From: Rhodococcus aetherivorans
GTDB taxonomy: Bacteria > Actinomycetota > Actinomycetes > Mycobacteriales > Mycobacteriaceae
Length of the DNA stretch: 64,000 nucleotides
NCBI RefSeq assembly: GCF_011058165.1
Contig: NZ_JAALEG010000016.1
Span: 1 to 64,000, forward strand
Direction: 5' to 3'
Within the stretch, counting starts at the first letter, position 1, and each line of letters begins with the position of its first letter. Positions 53,088 to 61,700 of this stretch are shown here, in pieces. A program made the position numbers and the translations under genes. The notes under the pieces are model-generated. The model was not told the origin of the DNA. It worked only from the letters and a program-made list of their open reading frames with translations, and searched no databases.

Positions 53088-53528
53088 GAGCGTTCTTTCG
53101 GTTCACCGCGAGGCGGATCGAACGGCGCCCGATCGGCAGTTGCGAACGGGCGGGTCAAGCGAGGCGGAACGTGTCTTGCTGTCGCAGTCCACGTCGCACG
53201 AGGCGTTCCCGCAGGGTGCCGGAAGAGTGACTATTTGCATGTCACATCCTTCGCTTGACCATTACCTACATCACATTAGAAGCGGCCCGTGTTCATGACA
53301 ATGTCGAATCGCTATGGTGGGCTTTAGCTGAACTGAAGGCTCACCCGGAGGGGTGAGGCGTAATCCGTTCGATGTGGTGACCCTGTTCCTGCTTCTCGGC
53401 ATCGCTGAGGCCGGATCCGTGGAGACCGCGCCGGCCGTGACGGCATGTGAATGACGAAAGCGCTTCTCGTAGTGAGAGAATCGAGATTCTTGACGTCACG
53501 TTTACCCATATACGTAGAGGCACTTTCA
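53088..53528. other. 441-bp gap upstream of the permease gene
   Basis: No gene is recognised. It should carry the permease promoter. CAGTTCAGCTAAAG at about 53320-53333 (minus strand) partly resembles the LysR core CTAAA with an 11-bp offset, but matches only 11 of 17 positions with site A. The right part drops in GC and merges into the IS1380 remnant. Confidence 0.4.
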
Positions 53529-53651
53529 GTGCAATCATCGGACACCTTCACGGCTGGGTCCGGGGTGTTCGACGAACACAATCTCGTGTCCGCGGCCGGG
53601 CTGGTCCCGGTCCTCGACCTGGCCGAACAGGTCGAGGACAGCGGCAGGTGA
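53529..53651 (+). mobile_element. IS1380-type transposase N-terminal remnant
   Basis: From GTG 53529 the frame reads VQSSDTFTAGSGVFDEHNLV then SAAGLVPVLDLAEQ before changing to VEDSGR and a stop. FDxxNLVSxAGLVPVxxLAE is the highly conserved start of IS1380-family transposases. Only about 35 codons remain, so the element has been lost apart from its 5' coding edge. No terminal repeat was identified. Confidence 0.6.
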
Positions 53652-53684
53652 ACTTCGTCCAGAACGAGGTCGTCCTGTCGCTGT

Positions 53685-54365
53685 GTGCCTCGTGCTCGTC
53701 GACCACAGTCGGTCCGGCAGCAGCGCACATCGAGCCGGCTTTCCAGTCCAGCACCTTCCCAGCCTCTACGAGCGGCCGCTGTCGAGCGAGAACTCGAGGG
53801 AATTGTCGAGAAGTGGGCGCGTGAGCGGCAGGATGTGCCGGTCGAGATCACGCAGCGTTTGCTCACCTCGACCGTTCGTATCGGTCAGCACCGCTTCGCC
53901 AAGGCAGTGCTGACCAACCACGGCAACCGGTGCGTGTTCTGCGGCATGGGGAGCGTAATCGGAGGACGTCGCTGGCCGCGACTGCTCACTGCGAGCCACA
54001 TCAAGCCGTGGCGAGACAGCACCAACAAGGAACGCCTCGACCACCTGAACGGACTGACGGCCTGCCCCACACACGATGTCGCATTCGACACGGGCCTCCT
54101 CACCATGTCCGAGGACCTCTCCATCACGTACGCAACCGACCTGGAACGCGCACTGCCGAGTGACGAACCACTGCGTCGTGCCTTCGGCAAGCCGCCGCTG
54201 GCGGACCGGTTGATTCTTCCGGCGGGCGCGGATCGGCCCGACACGGCGTGCCTCGGGTGGCGCCGAACCCAGGTTTTCGTGTCGTCACCTACCGCTGCCG
54301 AGGGTGTACGGCGGACCGGGGAGAAGGATTGCTCGCTCGATGCGAGATTCGCGCAAACCGTTTGA
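53685..54365 (+). CDS. HNH endonuclease-domain protein, 5' end probably damaged
   Basis: 226 residues in this frame. The core is QHRFAKAVLTNHGNRCVFCG, LLTASHIKPW and the zinc/HNH segment LNGLTACPTHDVAFDTGLLT: the two-cysteine CVFCG, the His in SHIKPW and the C-x-x-H following are the HNH_2-type site. The nuclease core appears intact. Residues 1-32 read like out-of-frame sequence. Segments with sense (NFVQNEVVLSLC, LVDHSRSGSSAHRAGFP) lie in the two other frames just upstream, so one or two frameshifts and loss of the real start are likely. It follows the IS1380 remnant and may have been a restriction enzyme. Confidence 0.6.
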   Translation: MPRARRPQSVRQQRTSSRLSSPAPSQPLRAAAVERELEGIVEKWARERQDVPVEITQRLLTSTVRIGQHRFAKAVLTNHGNRCVFCGMGSVIGGRRWPRLLTASHIKPWRDSTNKERLDHLNGLTACPTHDVAFDTGLLTMSEDLSITYATDLERALPSDEPLRRAFGKPPLADRLILPAGADRPDTACLGWRRTQVFVSSPTAAEGVRRTGEKDCSLDARFAQTV

Positions 54366-54373
54366 CCGCAGCG

Positions 54374-56155
54374 CTATCCGAACAGTGAGCGCAACTGGTC
54401 GTTGACCTCGTCCACCTCGAACCACTCCGAGTCGACGCGCTCACCCGGCCGCAGTCCGAGCCACTGCCGGATCTCGTCGTGTCGATCGTGGGCCGGGTCG
54501 TCGGCCGCGGCGAGCATGTCCGTCCAGCCCCACGTCCCGCCGGAGTCCTCGGCCGGCGCCAGGCCCTGCCCGTCGACACACGCGGCGCGCGGTGCCTCGG
54601 CGTCGAAGTCGGCGACGGACTCGACGACGATGTCGTGCGTCCACCGGTCGCCGTAGTCGTACAAGTACGTCAGCGATGCCCCGACCTCGGGCAGCGCCGT
54701 CCCGATGGTCACCATTCCCTCGTCGACGACCTCGTCCTGACCGTTCGCGAGCTCGTCGTCGAGCTGATCGTCGGGCACGTACACGCAACCACCGGTGAAC
54801 GGCCCGCCCTCGGTGAACTGGTGCAGGTGGTAGTCCTCCCAGGCGAAGCAGCTCTGGATGACGAAGTGCAGATGCAGCAGACTCAGGGAATTGTCGACCA
54901 CCACCCGTCGCCACACCGCAGGCTCGCTGTCGCGCAACGTGATTCGCAGGGTACACCGCGCGGGCGGGTGGATGGCGACGGGTGTCGCGTCGCCGAGGAG
55001 GATGCGCACGGCGGCCCGCACGGCAGGACGGAGAGGCGTCGGCACGCGGTAGCCGTCCGCGTCGTCGAGGATGCCGTCGGCGACGAGGTCGTCGAGGCGG
55101 TCGACGAGCATGCTGCCGAGAAGACTCGGTCCGACCGGCATGCCGGGGAACAGCACGGACAGTGCGTGCAGGCGTTCCTCGGGGCCGGACGGCAGGGGGT
55201 GCTCACCGAGACCGGCGGACAGGACGGCAGCGGTCGCCTCGTCGAGGACGGAATGAAATGCTACGAGCCGCCCCTCGCCGCGCCTGCCGAGGGCCACGAC
55301 GAGGGAATGTGTCACCGCGTCCCGGCACAGGGTGAGGTACTCGCCGGGATTACGGTCCGGATCCCGCCACACCGGCGCGGCAGGACCGGGCTTGACGACG
55401 GTCTTTCCGATCGAGATCAGGTCCAGCATGGCTGCAACGACCCAGGTCTGTGCCAGTACGGGAATATCCCACATCGACTGGACCTTGCGCGGTGCCAGAT
55501 CCTCGCGCTTGCCGCCGACAGCGTCGAAGGCCTCCATGACCAGGGCACGCTTCAGCGCTCCGGTCGCGGTCACAGGCCGGCGTTCGCCGATCCAGCCGAG
55601 CAGGGCGTCCAGCCGTGCGACGACCGGCAGGGCCGTCAACGCGGCACGCTCGGCCTCGGGCTCGACCGGCGACTCGTCGACCGGTGGGAGGGACGCGAGC
55701 TTCGATTCGATGTAGGACACGAGCGTGGACAGGCCGTATCCGAGGTCGTCGTCGGTGCCGGTCCACCGGTTCGTCGCCTCGAGGAACCGCAGGAAGGCGG
55801 TGACATCCCCGGCGATGTGCGCCCGCGTCTCGTCGTCGTCCTCGACAAGGTCGCTGGTCAGCACACGTTCGAGCAAGTGGTCCACGTCGCGGCTGCGCCA
55901 GTGTGTGGCCGCGAATCCCGTACTCGACTGGGACAGTGCGTCGATCGAATTCGCGACGCTCACCACGAGCGGCTCCAGCCGATTCGGCGGACAGACGGCG
56001 TTCTCCACGAGCCACCCGGCGAACTCGGGAACCAGTGCGCCGTACTGCTCGCTCGGTGTGCCCGCCGGGCGGCGACGCTCGGCCAACGACACGACATTGT
56101 CGGGCAGCGGCTGAGAGGAAGATCCGCGACTCGACCCTGAGCGCTTGCGGGACAT
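54374..56155 (-). CDS. pRiA4b ORF-3-like protein (PF07929) with a large N-terminal extension
   Basis: 593 residues. The last 190 residues are the plasmid pRiA4b ORF-3/IS1096-passenger type domain: LRITLRDSEPAVWRRVVVDN then LSLLHLHFVIQSCFAWEDYH and LHQF, and YLYDYGDRWTHDIVVE. Residues 1-400 are mainly helical and I do not recognise them. Domain function is unknown; it is often found near transposases and on plasmids. The gene lies between the HNH and IS607-type sequences, so it is probably mobile cargo. Confidence 0.8.
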   Translation of the reverse strand: MSRKRSGSSRGSSSQPLPDNVVSLAERRRPAGTPSEQYGALVPEFAGWLVENAVCPPNRLEPLVVSVANSIDALSQSSTGFAATHWRSRDVDHLLERVLTSDLVEDDDETRAHIAGDVTAFLRFLEATNRWTGTDDDLGYGLSTLVSYIESKLASLPPVDESPVEPEAERAALTALPVVARLDALLGWIGERRPVTATGALKRALVMEAFDAVGGKREDLAPRKVQSMWDIPVLAQTWVVAAMLDLISIGKTVVKPGPAAPVWRDPDRNPGEYLTLCRDAVTHSLVVALGRRGEGRLVAFHSVLDEATAAVLSAGLGEHPLPSGPEERLHALSVLFPGMPVGPSLLGSMLVDRLDDLVADGILDDADGYRVPTPLRPAVRAAVRILLGDATPVAIHPPARCTLRITLRDSEPAVWRRVVVDNSLSLLHLHFVIQSCFAWEDYHLHQFTEGGPFTGGCVYVPDDQLDDELANGQDEVVDEGMVTIGTALPEVGASLTYLYDYGDRWTHDIVVESVADFDAEAPRAACVDGQGLAPAEDSGGTWGWTDMLAAADDPAHDRHDEIRQWLGLRPGERVDSEWFEVDEVNDQLRSLFG

Positions 56156-56222
56156 GGGCCTCCGACCTCGGTGGTCACGGAACAGTTCCCGCAGATGCTA
56201 CCGGCTCGCCGCCGACGGATGC

Positions 56223-56345
56223 TCACGCGGCGAGCGGGTGGTCGGGTGCGTCGACGCGGCGGCACGGGCACCGCACGGCGCGGCCGTGCGGGTCGTCGGG
56301 CAACCAGCCGTACTCGTCGCACCGGCCGCATCGGGGCGGCAGGGG
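56223..56345 (-). pseudogene. 5'-truncated zinc-ribbon-like small protein
   Basis: The minus frame ends RCGRCDEYGWLPDDPHGRAV then RCPCRRVDAPDHPLAA. A Cys-x2-Cys pair separated from another Cys-x-Cys pair gives a small zinc-ribbon-like fold. To the right of about 56345 the frame is only the antisense of the tnpA remnant, so the native start has been replaced. The original gene would have begun in that region. Confidence 0.4.
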
Positions 56346-56728
56346 AGAAGAGCGCCAGGCTCGCTCGGTGGGTTGGGCAGGCAGGTCACCGTGTGGTGCG
56401 GGTGGAGGCCGAGGTGGGTCGGGACTCAACGGGGGCGCGCACGACGGCGCGACGATTGTTGTCGTACCCAGCGGTTAGGGTCGTGGTCGTGGGGAACCGT
56501 GACCGGTTGGAGCGCAGGAACGCCGAACTGGTCGACGCTGCGTTTTTCGCGTCCGGAGGGTGCCTGGACGTTCTTGACGGCGGGGCGGTCGCCGAGGATC
56601 TCGTTCGTGCCATGACCGAGGTGCCGACCTCGTTGTGCACCCCGGTGTACGGGCGCCGGTCGGCGAAGAACCGGACGACACGAGCGCGGGAGTGCGCTGC
56701 TGGCCCCCGGGATGGGGAGAGGGCATGA
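56337..56728 (+). pseudogene. IS607 TnpA serine recombinase, N-terminus missing
   Basis: The frame reads HRVVRVEAEVG, ARTTARRLLSYPAVRVVVVG, NRDRLERRNAELVDAAFFAS and ends LVRAMTEVPTSLCTPVYGRRSAKNRTTRA (in parts). The EVG...RxxxxRxLxxPxVxxVVVxxRDRL and TxLCxxxYGRRSA motifs are the C-terminal two-thirds of the IS607 catalytic domain. The MerR-like HTH and the catalytic-serine segment (normally YARVSS) are absent, so it is inactive. The stop overlaps tnpB by 4 bp. Confidence 0.7.
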
Positions 56729-58320
56729 GCACAGATGCGCGCACCGCGTCGGGGCTGCGGAAGATCGAGGCTGCCTTCGTCGTCCCGCCCCCGACAGGGG
56801 TGCGCATCCGCACCCGCCTGCATCCGTCCACCGCCGAAGAAGCCGCGCTCGAACGCATCGCGGTGTTCCTCGGTGGCCTGTATCGGCAAGCCTTGGCCTC
56901 ACGCATCCGCCTGGGCCGGGTCGATGCAAAGGACCAGTCGACGTGGCGGACCGACGAGAAGCGGCGTCTGACCGCGCTGTCGTCATCGCGGTGGGCCGGT
57001 GCGCTCACCCGGACCGCGCTTGACTCTTACCACCAGGGCATACGCAACCTGGCCGCCGAAGCGCAGTCGTTGCGGGCGGCGATCGAGACGATCGGGGCGC
57101 GGATGCACGCTCCTGTCGCCGGACGCGCCCCAGAACCCGATGTGCGTCCGAAGGCCAAGCGGGTACGTGGGTATGCCACCGAAGCCGAGCGGTTCGCCAA
57201 GTCTCGCCGCGCAGCTGTGCTGGCTCATCGCCGCGCTGTGGTGACCGCGCGACTCGAGGAAGGGCACCCCCGCATCGTCGCCGGCGGTGGGCGCCTGTGG
57301 CGCACCCGGCAGCATCTGGACCGGGCCGGGATGAGCGTGCCCGAGTGGGAGCAGCGCTGGACCGGGGAGCGGATGTTTCTCACCGCCGACGGCGAAAGCG
57401 GCAAACGGTGCGGCAACGAAACCATCCGCGTCACCCCCGAGGGTGTGCTTACCGTCAAGGTGCCCGCCGCTGTGGTGGCCGAGGTGGGTATCGGACGCCT
57501 GACGATTACCGCCCCGGTCTCGCTGAGCACCCACCGCGGTGACGAGTGGGCCGACCGGATCGTGCAGAACCGTGCGGTCCGGTACGACCTGCACCGCGAC
57601 GGGCGCGGCCGCTGGTACCTCGACGCGTCCTGGGGTTATCCCGATGCCCCGACGGTCCCGCTCGCCGCCCTGCAGGCTCGCCGCACCCTCGGGGTCGATC
57701 TCAACGACGGGCATGTGGACGCGGCGGTGATCGACCCGCACGGCAACCTCGTCGGCGCCCCGCGCCGTCTGGACTACCGCATCGACGGGACCGGCACCCA
57801 CCGGGACGCGCAGGTGCGGCACGTGGTGACCCGGTTGCTCCACGCGGCGACGGATGCCGGGTGTGCCTCGATCAGCATCGAGAACCTCGGGTTCGCGGAC
57901 GCCCGCGCCACCGGGCGCGAGACCATGGGGCGAGGCAAAGGCGGGAAGCGGTTCCGCCGCACCGTGTCCGGCCTGCCGACCGCGAAGTTCCGCCAGCGTC
58001 TGGTGGCGATGGCCGCCACCGCGGGGATCGCGGTGATCGCGGTGGATCCGGCGTATACCTCGCGCTGGGGCAGGCAGCACTGGTTGCCTGCATTACAGGC
58101 TTCCGATCCGACGATGGACGGTCATCGTGCCGCCGCGGTGGTGATCGGGAGGAGAAGTCTCGGTTTTCGTGCCCGGCGTAAACCGGTCGGACCCTGCACG
58201 CGACGGAGGACACGTGCGGGCCGACCGACCGGAACAGCCGGGTACGAGAAACAGGCTTCTCGCTGGCGTGTCACCGGTGGGCCGAGGGCGTGGGACGCCG
58301 CAGGCCCACCGGATCCGTGA
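56725..58320 (+). CDS. TnpB-like RuvC protein without the zinc ribbon
   Basis: 531 residues from ATG 56725. RuvC-I is GVDLNDGHVDAAVID with D325, RuvC-II is SIENLGF with E386. After VDPAYTSRWGRQHW (residue 441 onward), where ordinary TnpB has two C-x2-C pairs, there is none. The third motif reads MDGHRAAAVVIGRRSLG, with D465. Whether D465 aligns with the catalytic Asp or whether that position is the following Arg is unclear, so nuclease activity is uncertain. This is an actinobacterial TnpB group that uses an RNA guide in related members. Related tnpA is truncated, so the gene may persist alone. Confidence 0.8.
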   Translation: MSTDARTASGLRKIEAAFVVPPPTGVRIRTRLHPSTAEEAALERIAVFLGGLYRQALASRIRLGRVDAKDQSTWRTDEKRRLTALSSSRWAGALTRTALDSYHQGIRNLAAEAQSLRAAIETIGARMHAPVAGRAPEPDVRPKAKRVRGYATEAERFAKSRRAAVLAHRRAVVTARLEEGHPRIVAGGGRLWRTRQHLDRAGMSVPEWEQRWTGERMFLTADGESGKRCGNETIRVTPEGVLTVKVPAAVVAEVGIGRLTITAPVSLSTHRGDEWADRIVQNRAVRYDLHRDGRGRWYLDASWGYPDAPTVPLAALQARRTLGVDLNDGHVDAAVIDPHGNLVGAPRRLDYRIDGTGTHRDAQVRHVVTRLLHAATDAGCASISIENLGFADARATGRETMGRGKGGKRFRRTVSGLPTAKFRQRLVAMAATAGIAVIAVDPAYTSRWGRQHWLPALQASDPTMDGHRAAAVVIGRRSLGFRARRKPVGPCTRRRTRAGRPTGTAGYEKQASRWRVTGGPRAWDAAGPPDP

Positions 58321-58589
58321 ACACACGCGCAGCGCCGTCAACACCGTTCGGACGGCAAGCGGTTGCCGGTTCGGGTCGGACTCACTCCCGCTCGCAGTTA
58401 GGAACGGTATTCTTACCCACGTTCGACATCGTCGAGAGCGGCAACTCCTGGCGGTCTATTCAATCGCGGCCCTCGCGGACGCGGGGGATGACACATCGTG
58501 GACCGTGCAGCGGACGCGTCAATCAATTCTGCGTCTTGTCGTGGAATACGTTGTGGGCGAGCGGTAGTCGTCATTCCGGCGTGTCGCAA

Positions 58590-59501
58590 TCACCGATACC
58601 CGGTTGCATCCGCCGGCAGACCCGGATCTTGAACCTCCACCATGTACCGCCAGCAGTCCGGCTGCGACCCGTCGACGTCGGTGAAGCCGTACTCGCGCGC
58701 CAGCCCGCCCGACGAGAACGACCCGCCGTTGCGGCGGTGCACGTCCGGATCCGCGGCCAGCGCCGCGACGGCCCGCCCGACGAACCGCGGCGACTCCGAG
58801 ATCGCGACGAAATGTGGCACGGCGGCGTCGCGCCAGTTCTCCTCCGTGACCCCGAAGTGCTCGAGCATCATCTCCGACCGCATCCACCCGGGCGTCAGCG
58901 CGACGGCCGTGCACCCGTGCGGCGCCAGCTCCTTCGCCTGGGAGAACGCAAGCCGGAGCATCGAGGACTTGACCAGGTCGTAGAACACCGAGAGCCGGAA
59001 GTTCTTCGCGTTGTACTCGGCTGTGCCGTCGGTCATCTCGACGACGAGCCCGCCCGGGTTCCGGATCAGCAGTGGCAGCGCGAAGTGGCTGGTGATCAGG
59101 TGCGTGTCGACCGAGAGATGCACCATCCGCAGACCGCCCGCCAGGTCGTGTTCCCACAGCGGGGTGTCCCACTCGATGAGCTTCTCGCCGCCCCAGATGT
59201 CGTTGACGAGGACGTCGAGGCGGCCGTGCTCGTCGTCGATGCGCTGCACGAGCCGTCGCACCTGTTCGGGATCGAGGTGGTCGACGGCGACGGGTATGCC
59301 GACCCCGCCCGCGGCCGTCACCAGCTCGGCGGTCTCCTCGATGGTTTCCGGCCGGTCGTACTCCGAGCGGCGCTCGCGGGTGGTGCGGCCGGTGCAGTAG
59401 ACCGTCGCGCCGGCCTCACCGAGAGCGATTGCGGTTCCGCGGCCGGCGCCGCGGGTGGCGCCGGCGACCAGGGCGATTTTGCCTGTGAGTGGCTGTGCCA
59501 T
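58590..59501 (-). CDS. SDR-family oxidoreductase
   Basis: 303 residues. GKIALVAGATRGAGRGTAIAL carries the NADP glycine motif (GATRGAGRG), VYCTGRTTRERRSEY has the basic patch favouring NADP, and LVNDIWGGEKLIEWDTPLWE is a variant of the NNAG region (NDIWGG). The catalytic region is EMTDGTAEYNAKNFRLSVFY then DLVKSS, where Y-x3-K appears as YDLVK. The length exceeds a classical SDR by about 40 residues. Substrate unknown. Isolated gene, convergent with the TnpB element. Confidence 0.85.
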   Translation of the reverse strand: MAQPLTGKIALVAGATRGAGRGTAIALGEAGATVYCTGRTTRERRSEYDRPETIEETAELVTAAGGVGIPVAVDHLDPEQVRRLVQRIDDEHGRLDVLVNDIWGGEKLIEWDTPLWEHDLAGGLRMVHLSVDTHLITSHFALPLLIRNPGGLVVEMTDGTAEYNAKNFRLSVFYDLVKSSMLRLAFSQAKELAPHGCTAVALTPGWMRSEMMLEHFGVTEENWRDAAVPHFVAISESPRFVGRAVAALAADPDVHRRNGGSFSSGGLAREYGFTDVDGSQPDCWRYMVEVQDPGLPADATGYR

Positions 59502-59637
59502 GGCTGGAACGGTACTGCCCGCAGCAGTCGGAAGGCAGCCGCACTCGGCGTGGCGCCGCCGGCGGTGTCGGACATATCAGTCACTATGTTCCGGTGCGCC
59601 GGTGGGACCGGCCGGAGAACAGTCGGAGGTAGAGCAG

Positions 59638-61494
59638 GTGCAGGTGATCGACACGCTGTCGCACGCGTCGGGTTCGCGGACGCTGCCGAAGGGCCACCGC
59701 TGGGTGGTCGTCGACGTCGAGACCTCCGGCCTGCGCGCCTACGCGCATCGGGTGCTCAGCGTGGCCGCGCTGGTGTTGCGGGAGGACGGCAGCGTCGAGC
59801 GGGAGTACTCGACGCTCGTCGACCCGGGTTGCGACCCCGGCCCGGTCCACGTGCACCGGTTGACGCGCGAACGGCTCGCCGGTGCCCCGCGCTTCGAGCA
59901 GATCGCCGGCGAACTCGCCGAGGTGCTGGACGGCGGGACCATCGTCGCTCACAACGCGGCCTTCGACTACGGATTCCTCGACGCCGAGTTCCGGCGCGCC
60001 GGAACCGAGATCCCGGCCAGACACCGGCTGTGCACTCTCGCCCTGTCGAGGCGGCTCGAACTCGACGTGCCCGATCACAAACTCTCCACCCTGGCCGCCC
60101 ACTGGCAGGTCCAGCAGTTGCTCGAGCACGACGCCTACGACGACGCCCGCGTCCTCAGCGAGGTCTTCGTACGCAGCGCCCTGCTCGCCGAGAGCCTGCA
60201 GCTCCCGCTGCCGGTGGTCGACTGCCTCAGCCGCAGGCCCGCCTACCCGGACTCCGTGCCGCGCGTGCCGTGCGAGTGGAAGAACCCGGGACGCCTGTCG
60301 CTGGACGTCGGCCTGGTGCAGGGGATGAAGGTGGTCGTCACGGGGCAGACGGTGACGCCGCGGGTCCCGCTCGCCGGCCGGATGGCCGACGCCGGCCTCG
60401 ACGTGATGAACTCCGTCAGCCGCCAGACGAGCGTGGTCGTGTGCAACGACCCCGGCGTGCAGACGGGCAAGATCCGCAAGGCGATGGCCGAGGGCATTCC
60501 CGTCGTCACCGAGCAGCAACTCGAAGAGATGCTCACCCGGGTGATTCCAGGCGAACCGAAGATGCGTCCGGTGGTCGAGGTGGCCGCGCCCGCTGCTGAG
60601 CCCGTGATCGAACCTCCTCCGCAGGCGGCGCCTGCGGAGCCCCTCGCCGATGTACCGAGCCTGCCCGAGCGGATGCTCACGGGACAGAAACCGAAGCTGT
60701 GGCAGGGCCGGCGGGTGCTGCTCCTCGGCGGCACCCACCTCGACGCCGTGCTCATGCGCTCGCGTCTCGTCCAGCTCGGTGCACGCCCGTCGCTCAACCT
60801 CACCGCGGCGGTCACGGACGTGCTGATGCTGGAAGGCGGCGACAGCGACCGGCGCATGCCGCGCATCACCGCGCGCGAGCTCCCCGTCCTGACCAAGACG
60901 GACATCAGCGCCGCGGTGGAGAAGGGCGTCGTGCCGCCGCACATGCGCATCGAGTCCCGCATCTCCGCGCCGGCGCTCGCCCGAGGCGAGGTCATCGACC
61001 TGCCGGCCCGGAAGATGTCGTGGACGGTCAATGTCGCGTGGCGCGCCGAGACGGACGACTTCGACGTCGACGTCGTCGCCTTCCTGCTGGGGGAGGATGA
61101 AAAGGTCGACAGCGACGACGACTTCGTCTTCTACAACAACCCCTCCGCCGAGGACGGCGCAGTCGAGTTGTCGATCGACGGCAGTAGCGAACAGAGCGTG
61201 CGGCTCGATCTCGCCGCGCTGCCCGACGAATGCGCGCGCATCGCGATCGCCGCGGCCATCGACGGCGAGCGCACCTTCGGCGAACTGGGGGCTGTGTCCG
61301 TAAGCGTCGACGGTGAGGACGGCACGGCGGCGACGTTCGTACTCGACGCCGGGACTACCGAACGGACCATGGTGCTCACCGAGATCTATCGGCGGGCGGG
61401 GAAGTGGCGGCTGCGCGCGGTAGGGCAGGGGTACGACGACGACCTCGGCGGGCTCGTCGCGCTGTACGGCGTGGACGTCGAGGAAGGCAATTGA
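59638..61494 (+). CDS. Three-domain DnaQ exonuclease-BRCT-TerD fusion protein
   Basis: 618 residues from GTG 59638 (GGAGG nine bases upstream). Residues 20-180 are a DEDDh exonuclease: VVVDVETSG (D26, E28), HNAAFDYGFL and HDAYDDA. About 215-300 is a BRCT domain (GMKVVVTGQTV, GLDVMNSVSRQTSVVVCNDP). A second BRCT-like part follows at about 345-400, with LWQGRRVLLLGGTHLDAVLM. The last 175 residues are TerD: MSWTVNVAWRAETDDFDVDV, GEDEKVDSDDDFVFYNNP (calcium-type acids) and LVALYGVDVEEGN. Exonuclease-BRCT proteins exist; joining TerD is unusual and suggests a role in DNA-damage or phage/tellurite stress. Confidence 0.85.
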   Translation: MQVIDTLSHASGSRTLPKGHRWVVVDVETSGLRAYAHRVLSVAALVLREDGSVEREYSTLVDPGCDPGPVHVHRLTRERLAGAPRFEQIAGELAEVLDGGTIVAHNAAFDYGFLDAEFRRAGTEIPARHRLCTLALSRRLELDVPDHKLSTLAAHWQVQQLLEHDAYDDARVLSEVFVRSALLAESLQLPLPVVDCLSRRPAYPDSVPRVPCEWKNPGRLSLDVGLVQGMKVVVTGQTVTPRVPLAGRMADAGLDVMNSVSRQTSVVVCNDPGVQTGKIRKAMAEGIPVVTEQQLEEMLTRVIPGEPKMRPVVEVAAPAAEPVIEPPPQAAPAEPLADVPSLPERMLTGQKPKLWQGRRVLLLGGTHLDAVLMRSRLVQLGARPSLNLTAAVTDVLMLEGGDSDRRMPRITARELPVLTKTDISAAVEKGVVPPHMRIESRISAPALARGEVIDLPARKMSWTVNVAWRAETDDFDVDVVAFLLGEDEKVDSDDDFVFYNNPSAEDGAVELSIDGSSEQSVRLDLAALPDECARIAIAAAIDGERTFGELGAVSVSVDGEDGTAATFVLDAGTTERTMVLTEIYRRAGKWRLRAVGQGYDDDLGGLVALYGVDVEEGN

Positions 61495-61569
61495 CTGTCG
61501 AACGGACGTCGCTCTTCTGTTCGCCCCTACGTGCGATTCGGCTGGCACCCAGCCCCCGTCCGCATCGGC

Positions 61570-61700
61570 GAAATAGTCCTGCCGACGGTCGGACCAGAAT
61601 TTTCGATAGCGGACCGGCCGAGTCGTGCAACCGGGCGGTGGTCCGGTTCCGGCCATCCGTCCAGGGAACCGCCGAATTCGGACCTGGGTAGGACTATTTC
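61570..61700. repeat. 11-bp perfect inverted repeat, 109 bp apart
   Basis: GAAATAGTCCT at 61570-61580 pairs perfectly with AGGACTATTTC at 61690-61700. The second copy overlaps the stop of the GIY-YIG gene at 61694. The AT-richness of the arms stands out. A short mobile remnant (MITE-like) or a site for a recombinase could explain it, but no duplication of flanks is seen. Confidence 0.4.

Larger units (their letters stand above)
56337..58320 (+). mobile_element. IS607-type element, 5'-truncated
   Basis: It comprises the C-terminal part of a serine-recombinase tnpA (56337-56728) followed by an overlapping tnpB (56725-58320). This is the standard IS607 order. The left end is deleted; the right end beyond the tnpB stop is not clearly delimited, since IS607 elements lack terminal inverted repeats and make no target duplications. 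Confidence 0.65.

Noticed and set aside
53310-53335. Third copy of the LysR motif upstream of the permease gene
   Set aside because: Only 11 of 17 positions match site A and it is about 230 bp from the gene.
59584-61656. 690-codon minus-strand frame opposite the DnaQ-BRCT-TerD gene; start reads YRKFWSDRRQDYFADADGGW
   Set aside because: That first stretch looks protein-like, but the rest is shadow composition and no family came to mind.
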